DNA from: Gambelia wislizenii
Lineage: Eukaryota > Chordata > Lepidosauria > Squamata > Crotaphytidae
Assembly (NCBI GenBank): GCA_030847615.1
Contig: JAUMIR010000014.1
Location: 15,662,501 to 15,726,500 of the forward strand
Direction: 5' to 3'
Length of the DNA: 64,000 bases
The notes under the pieces were generated by a model. It ran no database searches, was not told the DNA's origin, and saw only the letters and a list, made by a program, of their open reading frames with translations. The position numbers were made by a program, and so were the translations under genes. Shown here piece after piece: positions 1-41,300 of the stretch. Numbering within the stretch: the first letter of the stretch is position 1; each line of letters opens with the position of its first letter.

Positions 1-53
1 CTCTCAACCATCAATCATCAGGGTCAGCAGCTGAATGCAGGAGCTGCGTAGTA

Positions 54-292
54 CAGTAAGATCCCCAGATCTGCTGGGGATTGGTTCTTGGGTGGGGGGG
101 CGTGGATACCGAAAACCATAGATAATAGCGAACACCATTGAAAATAATGGGACGTCCGGTTTAAAATATCATAAGAGTTGCCTTGGAGGACCTAGAAAAT
201 GGCTAGAGAGAACAGGTGGTAGGTGTGCTGTTTTGTGTCCCGTAGATAATTGAATCAGTGGATAATGAATCAGTGGATATGGGGGTCCTACT
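54..292. mobile_element. Tigger/pogo-type MITE, CAGTAGGACCCCC family
   Basis: Ends read TACAGTAAGATCCCC and GGGGGTCCTACTATA, imperfect inverted repeats bounded by TA. The interior (CTGGGGATTGGTT, then GGATACCGAAAACC) matches copies at 37361, 37677 and 62653. It lies in the INPP5E intron before exon 740. Confidence 0.75.
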
Positions 293-739
293 ATACTCGG
301 AAGGAAGTTTGGATTAAAATATGCTCGAGGACCTATGCTGTGACAAGTTTAAGAGGGTCGATTGCATTTTGTAAAACTTGATATTCTAGTTTATTTGTGT
401 CTCTGTGTTTGTCTTGGTTGTATTTAGAGGTCCCTCATAATTTGAAGTCATAAAGTATAGCCTACTCAGCTTGTGGGTAAATCTGTAACTGACTGGAGGC
501 CCTCAGTGCTTTGTATCTCTCTCAAGTGATGGTGGGTGGAGCATGGATTTTCCTGCAACCTGTCAGAGACATGAAGTTTGACCCAAGGCTTGAGGCCACA
601 CTGACCAGGTCCACACAAATTGAATGACCGTCAGACTACCATTTTCACTGACTTTGGGGTTTTTAATTGGATCTGAAAGACTCTAAGACATGACAAGGAA
701 CAAGCAACACAGTTATGATGTTTTCCTTTGCTTTGTTAG

Positions 740-8636
<7,897 letters not shown>

Positions 8637-9790
8637 CCTTCAAAAAACCATTAAAAAAGGATTTCTGAGTCAGACCCATGACAGGCTTCAGAGACGGCAG
8701 GGGGCAAATGAAAGAGTGCTAGTATCTGCTGTTTGCGTCCTGTGCAATGAGACCTTCAGTCACCTTGGCAATGCTCCAGCATGCTTGCAATTGTGAGGGA
8801 ATGTCCTGAAGTTGGAGTTGCCTGGCTATTCGAATGGGTTTGACCACAAGGACAGATTTGTCAAGGGGCATTTATTCTGGGCATATGTCCAGTGAGATGT
8901 GGTGGCTGTTCCTTAAAACACTTGCTTGGTGGGGTGGGGTGGGGAGTGTACTATCTTTGGGCATCTTCTGTGTTGAAAACCGTGTAGACATTTGGAAGAT
9001 GCCTCTTGGGACCATCTTAGGTTAAAGGGAAGTTCTGCTGCAAGGCTTAATGCTTGCTTCATTGCCCTTTTGTGCTGTTGCACAAGAAAGCTAATTAAGC
9101 ATAAACAATTGAGTTTGATTCAGTACCTGTTTTTCTTAGATAGTGCATTTCTGAAGGAGAAATGCTACTGAGGGCAACAGAAGACTTTGAGAGCCAATTG
9201 CAGCCAACACTTGGAATGCTTGTTGCATCTCAAACTTCTTTATAGTCAGAATAAACAGCTTAGATTTGGGACTGTTTCTGAATGGCTCCAAAAAGGGCAG
9301 GATAAAATTTTGGCTTCTGCCAGTGGCCTGAAAAACAGAATTACAGGAATGTTCATGTTTGGCTTTGCCTTCCTGCCTCCCTCCTTCCTTATTTAGTCAC
9401 CTGTTAACTGGACTCATTTGTGTCCCATCTGCCTTTAAACAGATAAAAAAGCGCCGTATTCTTAACATTCATTCCAGGTGTGCCAAGTTCTTTCCCCAGT
9501 TACTCGTTTATGTTATAGAGACTATCCCTCCCTCCCTCCTTGTAGTTTACCTTAAATCCTTCTATCACCAATGGAAAACCTAACCATTTAAGTTCACAGT
9601 AACTCCCAAGTATTTTGGTTTGATTGTTGATACATGCAGGGCCAGTGCAGGATTACCTTTCCCACTATGTGTGTGTGTATTTAGAATTAATACTGCATTT
9701 AGAATTAATTATCTAAAAAGAAGCTTCGTTTAATTGAATTCCGTGATGGAATCAGTGCTTGATAATAAACTCCTGCATTTTGCAGGATGC
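8637..9790 (+). other. INPP5E: Probable INPP5E 3' UTR
   Basis: Non-coding sequence after the INPP5E stop, free of recognised transposons, which is unusual for this window. An AATAAA lies at 9764-9769, with another AATAAA at about 9250. The UTR end is inferred; transcript data would be needed to fix it. Confidence 0.5.
9764..9769 (+). terminator. INPP5E: Candidate INPP5E polyadenylation signal AATAAA
   Basis: AATAAA about 1.1 kb after the stop codon, followed within 40 bases by T-rich sequence. The choice over other AATAAA copies in the region is inference. Confidence 0.4.
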
Positions 9791-11180
9791 TTCATTTGAT
9801 ATTACTTCATAAGATACTTAATTTGATGTCTCCTGGCAGATTCTGCACTTAATGGATATTGCCCCAAAGATGCAAAATCCCTTCCCCATTCTTACAGTGC
9901 ATTATTACAGTTAAAGTAATAGATGGGGAAGGAGTCTTTTGACAATGTTGACTTAGCTGCCATCAATGCCACTGTACTTTTTAGAGATGGGAGGGGAGAA
10001 AACTTTGAGACCTAGAGAGGTAGCAGAAAATGGGCACATTTTAAACTAATTTGTGAGTTAATTTTTCAGCTGAAGCTCCAGATGATTATCAAGCATATCA
10101 CTCCTGCTTTTCCTAAAAGCACAGGACAACCATGGCCATCCAGATGTTTTTGGCATACAAGTTCCACCACCCCTAGCCAGCATAGCCAACAGTGAAGAAT
10201 TATGAGACTTGCTGTCCAAAAGAGATCTGGAAGGTCACAGTTGCCCACTCCTAAGCTACATGAAGGAACATACTGCTACTATACTTTAGTAGAGGGTGAG
10301 CCAAGTGTGGCTCTTGACCTCTCCAGACATTCCATATTGCCCTTTTTTGGACCAAAAAAGAGGAGGGTGAGGGTGAGTTATCTCTTTTGGAAGCCTCAAG
10401 GAGTGGCAATTTGTCTCTTAAAATACATGAATGTAAAAGGTGAATTGTTTTAATACGGGATAAAAATCCCATTCTTCAGACCATGAAGCAGATTTTTGGT
10501 CACTTCTCTATGGTCCTTTGATTGGCAATCTTGTGGCTGCCAGAAACAGCAGTTGCCCATGCCTGCTTTAGCACAATAGGAAGTTTGGATAATATATTTG
10601 TCAGGAGAGGTAGGTACTGTGGGTCAGCAGTAGTGCACCAGATGTATGTGGAAAAGGGTCCAGATTCAATTCCCAGCACCTCTAGTCAAAAGATTCAAGC
10701 AAAAAGGTCTGAGAAAAACCTTTGTCTAAAGAGTGGAGATGCTTTTTCATGACAGAATACAGCCTACTGGACAAGATGCCATACAAAGCAACCTTTTATG
10801 TTTAAACAACTCCTTCTTGACTTTGGATCAAAAAAAGCCTTGTGGTACCTTGAATACGTTGTCAGATACATCTGAAAAGAGCAGTGAATCCACAGTAATC
10901 TTATAGATTCTAATCCTACACACATCTTATCTGAGAATAAGTCCCACTGAGCCCAAAGGTGTTAATTTCTGAATCAACATGGACAGGATTATGCTGTTAG
11001 TCTTGAAACAGCACTAGTATCTTTGTTATATTTTCTGCAATAGTGCAAACTAGCTGCCCCTCTAGACCTGGATCTCAACCACAACCATTGTGGAACAAGA
11101 CTGTTGTACTGCCTGTATCTCAAACACTAGACTTTTGAGGGTTTTTGTGACCATCTGGAAGTCATAAAATCATCACTGAA
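9791..11180. other. Convergent intergenic region INPP5E-PMPCA
   Basis: Between the inferred 3' ends of the two convergent genes. Apart from the SINE relic at 10600-10800 and a diverged repeat-like stretch at 10820-11000 (GCCTTGTGGTACCTTGAATA), nothing is recognised. Confidence 0.5.
10600..10800 (+). mobile_element. Degraded tRNA-derived SINE
   Basis: GGTCCAGATTCAATTCCCAG resembles a tRNA B-box, followed by the body common in reptile tRNA SINEs (AGAAAAACCTTTGTCTAAAG, GTGGAGATGCT). Heavily diverged; lies between the convergent INPP5E and PMPCA. Confidence 0.5.
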
Positions 11181-11198
11181 CATGTGACCTGTTATCTC

Positions 11199-11204
11199 TT
11201 TATT
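11199..11204 (-). terminator. PMPCA: Candidate PMPCA polyadenylation signal
   Basis: TTTATT on the plus strand, AATAAA on the PMPCA strand, 357 bases past the stop codon. A second AATAAA at 11413-11418 is an alternative. Confidence 0.45.
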
Positions 11205-11560
11205 TGTATTCTCTACCAGGGAGTGCAACGGGTATTCGGCAAGCTGTTGCAGTTCACTCAATTTAAGACATATCAACATGAACAGAGACTTCAGATAACA
11301 AAAATGTAGGCTGTTTCCCCATGGTAGCTTTTCCAGCTGAGGCAGTCCATCTTCTTCCTGGCAGGTTTTTTTAAAAATTAAGAAGTCTAAGGAGCCTCTT
11401 GCAGAAGAAAAGTTTATTTCCAGGGCTGAATGTCCTCGAACAGACATACCAGAAGTGCTCCACTGAAGCCCAGAAGGGTCTTTCTTGCACACAAATAGCC
11501 ATTTCTCCAGGAGAATCTTAACTGTGGCAAGAGAACCATGCAATGTCACTTGCAGCAGTT

Positions 11561-34555
<22,995 letters not shown>

Positions 34556-34774
34556 CTTGGGTCCCTCTTCCCGGCGAAGAATGGAGAGCCTCGAGTCAAC
34601 CCCGAGGGCAGGTTTTGATTGGTTGGCTCGGGAGAAGTGGCGTTGATTGGCTGCCAGCGGCCCAAGTGGGCGGAGCTCCGGCTGCGAAAAGAGGTAGGGA
34701 GGACTTATTGCTAACCCATCATTTCCGGTTCAAATATTTTAGACCAAGAGTGGGGGAAAATTTTTTGGCCGTCG

Positions 34775-34990
34775 TAGTGGTTCTCAATCTGTGGGTCCGC
34801 GGATGTTGTTAGACTACAGTTCCCAGGAGCCCTCTGAGGTCTCGTCTTGACCTCAGAGATGTTGTTAGACTACAGTTCCCAGGAGACCTCTGAGGTCTCA
34901 CCTTGACCTGGCTGTCAAGGTGAGACTTCAGAGGGCTCCTGGGAACTGTAGTCCAACAACATCTGGTGACCCACAGGTTGAGGACCACTA
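34775..34990. mobile_element. Palindromic MITE with internal duplication
   Basis: Ends TAGTGGTTCTCAA and TTGAGGACCACTA differ by one base as inverted repeats. Inside, a 56-bp piece starting GATGTTGTTAGACTACAGTT is duplicated (34802, 34858), and its reverse complement follows. Next to the PMPCA promoter. Confidence 0.78.
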
Positions 34991-35109
34991 GTTTTTTTGG
35001 GAACTACAGTTCCCATAATTCCACACCACAGGCCATGCCAGCTATGACTTGTGGGAATTGAAGTCCAAAACATTAGAAGGCCAAAAGTTCCCCACCCCTG
35101 TTTGAGACT

Positions 35110-35328
35110 ATGGCTGCTGCCACATTTGAGAAATAATGTCCTTTGACACCGCTTTAACTCCCGTGGCTTAGTGCTATGGAGTTCTGGGGTTTGTAGTTTT
35201 GTGAGAAATTTAGCCTTCTTTATCAGAGAGCTGTGGTGCCACAATAAACTGCAAATCCCAAGATTCCATAGGACAGAGCCATGGTCCTTAAAGCAGGGCC
35301 ATTATTTCTGCAGAGTGTCAGCAGCCTT
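35110..35328. mobile_element. hAT-like palindromic MITE
   Basis: GGCTGCTGCCACATTTG and the right end AGTGTCAGCAGCC pair; the interior has GGGGTTTGTAGTTTTGTGAG and CCAAGATTCCATAGGACAGA as in 19832. Confidence 0.75.
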
Positions 35329-35401
35329 AGACTCCTAAACACTTCCAACAGGTATTTGTTGTTGTGTGCCTTCAGGACCTTTCCAACTAATCATGGGGAT
35401 T

Positions 35402-35865
35402 AATGTGAAGTTGAAGGCTTTCATGGCCGGCATCCTTAGATTTTCCTTGGGTTTTTCCCGGGATGTGAGGCCGTGTTCTGGAATAGTTTCTTTCTGTCGT
35501 TTCGCCTGCATCTGTGGCTGGCATCTTCAGAGAATGGCTGGGTATGGATGCTACCCAGTATCCATAGAAGGAAAATCTATGGATGCCGGCCGTGAAAGCC
35601 TTCGACTTCACATTGAACATCTCTATGGGAAGAAACTGTTCCAAGAAACAAACACTAACGAGCCTTGCATTTCTATACCCAGAAACTAACCGTTCAATTA
35701 CACAAATTTTCATACTTTACCCTACAGGGATTCACAACATATAAGCTCCACACACACTCCTATGCAGCCATTCTCTGAAGATGCCAGCCACAGATGCAGG
35801 CGAAACATCAGAAACAAACTATTCTAGAACACGGCCTAACAGCCCGGAAAAAAACCAAGGAAAAT
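35402..35865. mobile_element. Penelope-like composite copy with 15-bp target duplication
   Basis: CTAATCATGGGGATT stands at 35387-35401 and 35866-35880. Inside, 35402 to about 35545 is the PLE 3' UTR on the minus strand, a short plus-strand end GATGCCGGCCGTGAAAGCCT follows, and then a longer plus-strand UTR runs to GGAAAAT. Confidence 0.88.
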
Positions 35866-35901
35866 CTAATCATGGGGATTTCTTCGCAAGTTTATTCAGA
35901 G

Positions 35902-36663
35902 GTTTTCCATGGTTTTTTTCTGTGCTGTGAGGCCGTGTTCTGGAAGAGTTTATTCCTGACATTTCGCCTGCATCTGTGGCTGGCATCTTCAGAGAATGGT
36001 GGTGTAGGGGGTGTGGAGGGTTTGTATACTGTGAGTCCCTGTTGGAGAGGATTAGCATATAAATTTGTGTACAGTTTTCCCTTTACATTCGCTAGGGTTT
36101 GGTTCCAAGACCCCCCATGAATACCCAAAATATCAAAATCCATGAATACTCAAGTCCCATGATATGCAATGGCATAGCAAAATCGTGTCCCTTATATAAG
36201 ATGACAAAATCAAGGTTTGCTTTTTGGAGTATCATTTTTTAAATAATTTTCAAGCTGTGAATACTTAAATCCATGGATACCAAATCCATGGAGGGACAAC
36301 TGTACTGTATTCAGTTGTAGGATGTTCAGTTCTTATTGTGGGAGGATATGTGAGGGGAATTAGTGTCTATTTAGCTCATGGTCCATTGTCTGCTGGGAAG
36401 CCCTTGTCCCTGGGTGGAGTTCATTTGCATGTGTTGAGTTTTTATTTTGGTGCTTTTCAGTACACAAATTTACATCACTAATCCTCTCCAACAGGGACTC
36501 ACAGTATATAAACCCCACACACACCCTACCCCACCATTCTCTGAAGATGCCGGACACAGGCGATGCATCAGAAATAAACTCTAGAACACGGCCTCACAGC
36601 CTGGGAAAAAAAAAACCACACAAAAACCTATGGATGCCAGCCATTAAAGCCTTTGACTTCACT
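35902..36663. mobile_element. Penelope-like fold-back copy split by a MITE
   Basis: Minus-strand UTR from 35902, a Tigger MITE at 36072-36302, more minus-strand PLE to about 36460 (GTGCTTTTCAG), then plus-strand UTR to 36663. Flanks TTTATTCAGAGG and TTTGTTCAGAGG suggest a target duplication. Confidence 0.82.
36072..36302. mobile_element. MER2-like Tigger MITE
   Basis: TA, CAGTTTTCCCTTTACATTCG, then GGTTTGGTTCCAAGACCCCC; right end CATGGAGGGACAACTG, TA. Inserted in a PLE. Confidence 0.85.
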
Positions 36664-36667
36664 TTGT

Positions 36668-36808
36668 TCAGAGGGTTTTTTGCCTTCCTCTAAGGCTGAG
36701 AGGATGTGACCTGCCCAAGGTCATCCACTGGGCTTCCATGCCTGAGCGATGATTCGAACCCTAGCCTCCTAGTCCAACACTCAAACTGCGACACCACGCT
36801 GGCTCCCC
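36668..36808 (-). mobile_element. Sauria-type SINE, truncated
   Basis: On the plus strand TGCCTTCCTCTAAGGCTGAG, ATTCGAACCCTAGCCTCCTA and GCGACACCACGCTGGCTCC, the reverse complement of a tRNA SINE. Confidence 0.83.
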
Positions 36809-37017
36809 AGCCTGTATAGTCAATGCTACATGACTTGTAAGAAGTTGCCCAAAAATTTTGTAGGGGCAAAGTTTCCCCCTCCTCCGTGAGGCAGAAATGC
36901 CTCTAGTTCAGAGTTTGGAGACAGTTTTCAAGGAAGACAATTTTGTGGCCCAAAACATATCCTTTTGTGTTACGTTAAGGTCCAGGATAACTTCTGCTAG
37001 TATAAAATACAGTCTCT

Positions 37018-37360
37018 GGCTTTTCTTCGCAAATGAAGATTCAGGAAGGACTCATCATCCCACACTTCCTGCAAGCGCGCTGATGACTAAAAAGGCCAGT
37101 CCGAGATAAACAAGTCCGGTTGCAGAAAGCACAGCAGAAGGTCTCCTTGGGTGATGTTTTTGGGTTGTGATTCTTTCTGCGTTGTCGTTTCTCTTCAAGA
37201 CTTGTTCGGCGTGAGTTCTCAAATGAGGCTGCAGCATTGTGGATAGTGCGTCTCCATGCCTCCTGATGTGAGGCCAGGGCGGACCATTGTTGGTGATCAA
37301 TTTGGCCGAGCCTGAGATGTTGTTTCAGGGAGTCCTTGTATTGCTTTTTTGGAGCACCCC
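37018..37360 (-). mobile_element. RTE-like LINE 3' end
   Basis: The minus strand reads [40 protein letters not shown] and [20 protein letters not shown] (zinc-finger-like Cys/His spacing), then the hairpin TTCGCAAATGAAGA. Confidence 0.83.
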
Positions 37361-37612
37361 TCTCCAGGACCACCATATCCGCTGGGGACTGGTTCCAGGA
37401 GAGGGGGGGCATGGATACCGAAAACCACAGAAAACAGGGGAAGCCATTGAAAATAATTGGACTTCTGGTTTAAAATAACATTGAGTTACCTTGGAGGACC
37501 TAGAAAACATAGAGAGGATGCCTGTCTATGCATTTTCTAGGAAGACTCTATGGTAGGTGTGCTGGTTAACTGAATCAATGGATAATGAATCAGTGGATAC
37601 GGGGGACCTACT
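37361..37612. mobile_element. Tigger-type MITE (CAGTAGGACCCCC family)
   Basis: CCATATCCGCTGGGGACTGG, ACCGAAAACCACAG, AGTGGATACGGGGGACCTAC. The left end abuts the LINE. Confidence 0.75.
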
Positions 37613-37676
37613 TGTAGTTTTAAAGGTGCTGCATGACTCCTTTTCCCCGTTGCTCTTTTAATATTGAAGCAGTCTA

Positions 37677-37893
37677 CAGTAGGACCCCCCTATCCGCTGG
37701 GGATTGGTTCGGTGGGGTGGATACCAAAAACCGTGGATAATAGCAAACACCATTGAAAATAATGGGTCTTCTGGTTTAAAATGGGCTAGAGAGGACATAT
37801 TTTCTAGGAAGACTATGGTAGGTGTGCTGTTTTCTGTCCCGTGGATAACTAAAACATTGTATAATGAATCAGTGCATACCGGGGGCCCTACTG
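37677..37893. mobile_element. Tigger-type MITE (CAGTAGGACCCCC family)
   Basis: TA, CAGTAGGACCCCCCTATCCG; right end ATACCGGGGGCCCTACTG, TA. Best-preserved copy of the family. Lies about 150 bases upstream of the ENTR1 CpG island. Confidence 0.87.
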
Positions 37894-38049
37894 TATACGA
37901 CTGCCTCTTTGAAAGTAAAGATATGATTATACAAAAAGTTTACGAAGCAACTCTGGAAATTCGGAGTGCATGTGTCACTCTTCATCTTCTCCTAGTTCTC
38001 TGGGCGGATATGAGGGAGGTGTGAGGGAGGGAGGAAGGGAGTAGGCGGC

Positions 38050-38330
38050 GCTGATTGGTGAATTCCTCTGCCCTACGTAAGACGTGGGCGGAGCCAATAC
38101 CCCTCGGTCTCTTCTCCCTGAGGGGAGGTGGCTCAGTTTGGCCGCGGGAGCTCGGCGGCGGGGCGAGCTCGTGAGGGGTAGTCTCGCCGGTTTTGGTGGC
38201 TCCATGGCCGGCCGCGGCCGCCTCCCGACGGGCTACTCTGCGGCCGCAGTTCCTGGAGGCCTCCAGCGGCCTTGGAGGGAGCCCGCCGGTAAGGGAGGCG
38301 TACCTGACAATGCCTCTGGACATGTACAGA
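38050..38330 (+). promoter_or_regulatory. ENTR1: ENTR1 CpG-island promoter
   Basis: CpG-rich block with ATTGG (38053), GACGTGGGCGGAGCC (about 38081-38095) and CCAAT (38092), followed by GCGGCGGGGCGAGCTCG. It surrounds the ATG at 38204. No TATA box is seen. Confidence 0.78.
38204..38288 (+). CDS. ENTR1: ENTR1 exon 1 (start codon)
   Basis: ATG at 38204 with G at +4; encodes [20 protein letters not shown] then QRPWREPA. Donor GTAAGG at 38289. The frame stays open upstream without another ATG. Least certain exon of the gene. Confidence 0.7.
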
Positions 38331-41300
38331 GCGCATTCCGCCCTTGGACCAAGGGAGGGGGCAGCCTTCCGGCAGAAACGGAGTGTATTAGTTTAATTTA
38401 TTAATTTATTAGTATTAGTTTAATGGGTCGGGCTCGTTTCGCTTTCATTTATTGTTGTTAGCTGCCGCCTTGAGCCAGAATTAGGAAAGATGGGGATGGG
38501 ACTAGAGTTGTCCCTCTGCATCCACGGATTTGTTATCCACGGATTTAAGTATTCACGGCTTGAAAATCTTCTTTAAAAAATAATAATACAAAAAGCAAAC
38601 TTTGATTTTGCCATCTTCTATAAGGGGCACCATTTTGCTCTGCCATTGCATATCATGGGACTTGAGTATTCACGGATTTTGGTATCCACGGGGGTCCTGG
38701 AGGCAAACCCCAGCAGATATGAAGGGACAACTGTATTTCTAAATTATATAACTTTTTTTTTAACTTTTATACTTTTCTGTTCTATTAAAAATGTTCAGAA
38801 TGATTTATTTACTATTTTATTTATTTAATTTCTATGCCAGAATGGGACCCAAGGTGGCTCAGAACATTAATAAACAAGTAAAAAAGACAATTGAAAGTTA
38901 AAAACAATTAAAATCTAACAATTTGAAACTGTGCTTAAAGATATACAAGTTAAAAGAATAAAAAGAACAACAAAAACACCCACAGCTACAAATTAAAAGC
39001 TCGCTGGAATAAAAACATTTTTGCTTGTAGGCGAAAGGAAAGGAGGGTTGAGGGGTGACGTGATAGCCATGCTTAAATATTTGAAGGGATGTCATGCTGA
39101 GGATGGATCAAGCTTGTTTCTGCTGCTCCAGAGACTAGGACACGGAGCAATGGGTTCAAACTGCAAGAAAAGAGATTCCACCTAAACTTTAGGAAGAACT
39201 TCCTGACAGTAAGAGCTGTTCAGAAGTGGAATCCACTGCCTGGGAGTGTGGTGGGGTCTCCTTCTTTGGGTCTCCTTCTCTGTTTTTAAACAGAGACTGG
39301 ATGGCCGTCTCTTGGGAATGCTTTCATTGTTTATTCCTGCATGGCAGGGGGTTGGACTGGATAGCCCTTGTGGTCTCTTCCAACTCTATGATTCTATGAT
39401 TTACAACCAAATGAACCCCTATGTGATGAAACAAGTATTATTACTACAAACTCTCTCTCTGGCTTTTCTTCGCAAACGAAGCTTCAGGAAGGACTCATCC
39501 TGCGCTTTCTGCAAGCGCGCTGATGACTAAAAAGGCCAATCCGAGATAAACAAGTCTGGTTGCAGAAAGCACAGCAGAAGGTTTCCTTGGGTGATCCTCC
39601 ATCCTAGAAATGTGCCCTGCCCAGCGCAGCTGTGTTCTCAATATCATGGCCTCAATGCTGGTGATCCTTGCTTGCTCAAGGACAGCAACATTTGTCACAT
39701 AGTCAGTCCAGTGTATATTTAGGATTGTGCGTATATAGCGCTGATGAAAGCGTTTGAGGAGTCGTAGATGGTGGCGATAGGTGACCCATGTTTCAGACCC
39801 ATAAAGGTGAATAGACAGTACAATGGCTCTATACACACTGATTTTTGTGCTTTGCCTCAGGTGTTTATTACTCCAGACTCTTTTGTAAAGTCTTCCAAAT
39901 GCGCTATATGCCTTTGCTAATCTGTGATCGATCTCTTTGTCAATCTTGGCATCTGAGGAGATGATGCTTCTACTGTCAGTATTTACTAACAGTGCAGGTT
40001 GTGCCAATAATGCAGCTTACTATGAATAATCAAAATAATTTACACCAAATAAAGCCCAATGATAAGGTCAGTGTTACTATTGCAATGCGTAGCATCATCC
40101 TTGTCATCAGTGATAATTAGCTCTTTTTATATTTTGTGTCAAAATTATGATTTGTTATTGTTGCAACAGTTAACTGCTGATATCCTAGTGCATAATTTTG
40201 TAGGGTCATGTTATTTTCACTTCCCACCCAAGACGGATGTTTCCTTTGTTGTGCTTGAGGGATAAAGCTTTAAAAAGTTCTGAAACTTTTTAAAACTACA
40301 GCTTCCAGAATCTGTCCATACTAAGTAGTGAAATTCTGGGAGCTGCTGTCCAAAACCATGTTGTTTCCAGTTTCTGATGAAAGGGCTATCAAAGTTAATG
40401 CAGGAATAAATGTAATAGAATTGGAAGGGACCGTAAGGGCCATCTAGTCCATCCCCTGGTCATACAGGAATACATAACTAAAGCACTACTAAGACATGGC
40501 CATCCAACCTCTGTTTAAAGATCGCCAAAGAAGAGTCCATCCTCTCAGACAGTCTATTACACTGCTGTGTTAGCATCTCCAAGGAAATGGGGGCTCTGGA
40601 GCTAGTCCTCCTCTTAACCCCACCTCTCTTTGTTTGCTTCTTTCACTAGTTGGACCTCCCAGCAGTCCCAGGGAAGAATCCAATCCCTTTTCCTTCAAGG
40701 AGTTTGTACGGAGTAAGAACCAGAACTCAGGAGCTGCTACTGTGCAGGAGGCCAAGAGCGGCAGCAATGTTCCCCTTGAGCTGGGGGCAGGCAGCAACAC
40801 CAGCCCCAAGGTATAACCTGAAAATTAAAGCATGTTAGCGATGGGATGGCCTCTCAGCACTAGGAATCAGTGAGATGACTTCATGTGGTCATTCCTCCTA
40901 AAACTGCACTTTGCTGTAGTGCCATTGCAGAGTTTGGAAGTCTTTTATCTTTTGTTGTTGTTATAATGTGGTGTACGTTTACCTTTAACACATTACTTTT
41001 TGTGATGAGGAGGATATAAGATCAGCCATGTTTCTTTCACATTTTAACATGATCTTGTTATAGCTGGCATTCTATTCAGTAATTATAATGTTCAAATCCC
41101 TACTTAAGATATTGTCATTACAGTTGTCCCTCCACATTCACGGATTTGGCATTCACGGATTTAAGTATTCACAGCTTGAAAATATTCTTTAAAAAATAAT
41201 AATCCAAAAAGCAAACCTTGATTTTGCCATCTTATAGAAGGGACACCATTTTGCTATGCCATTGCATATCATGGGACTTGAGTATTCATGGATTTGGGTA

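Noticed and set aside
11127..11549. 140-codon minus-strand open frame after PMPCA
   Set aside because: Lies in the inferred PMPCA 3' UTR, with no splice-site support and no recognisable family.
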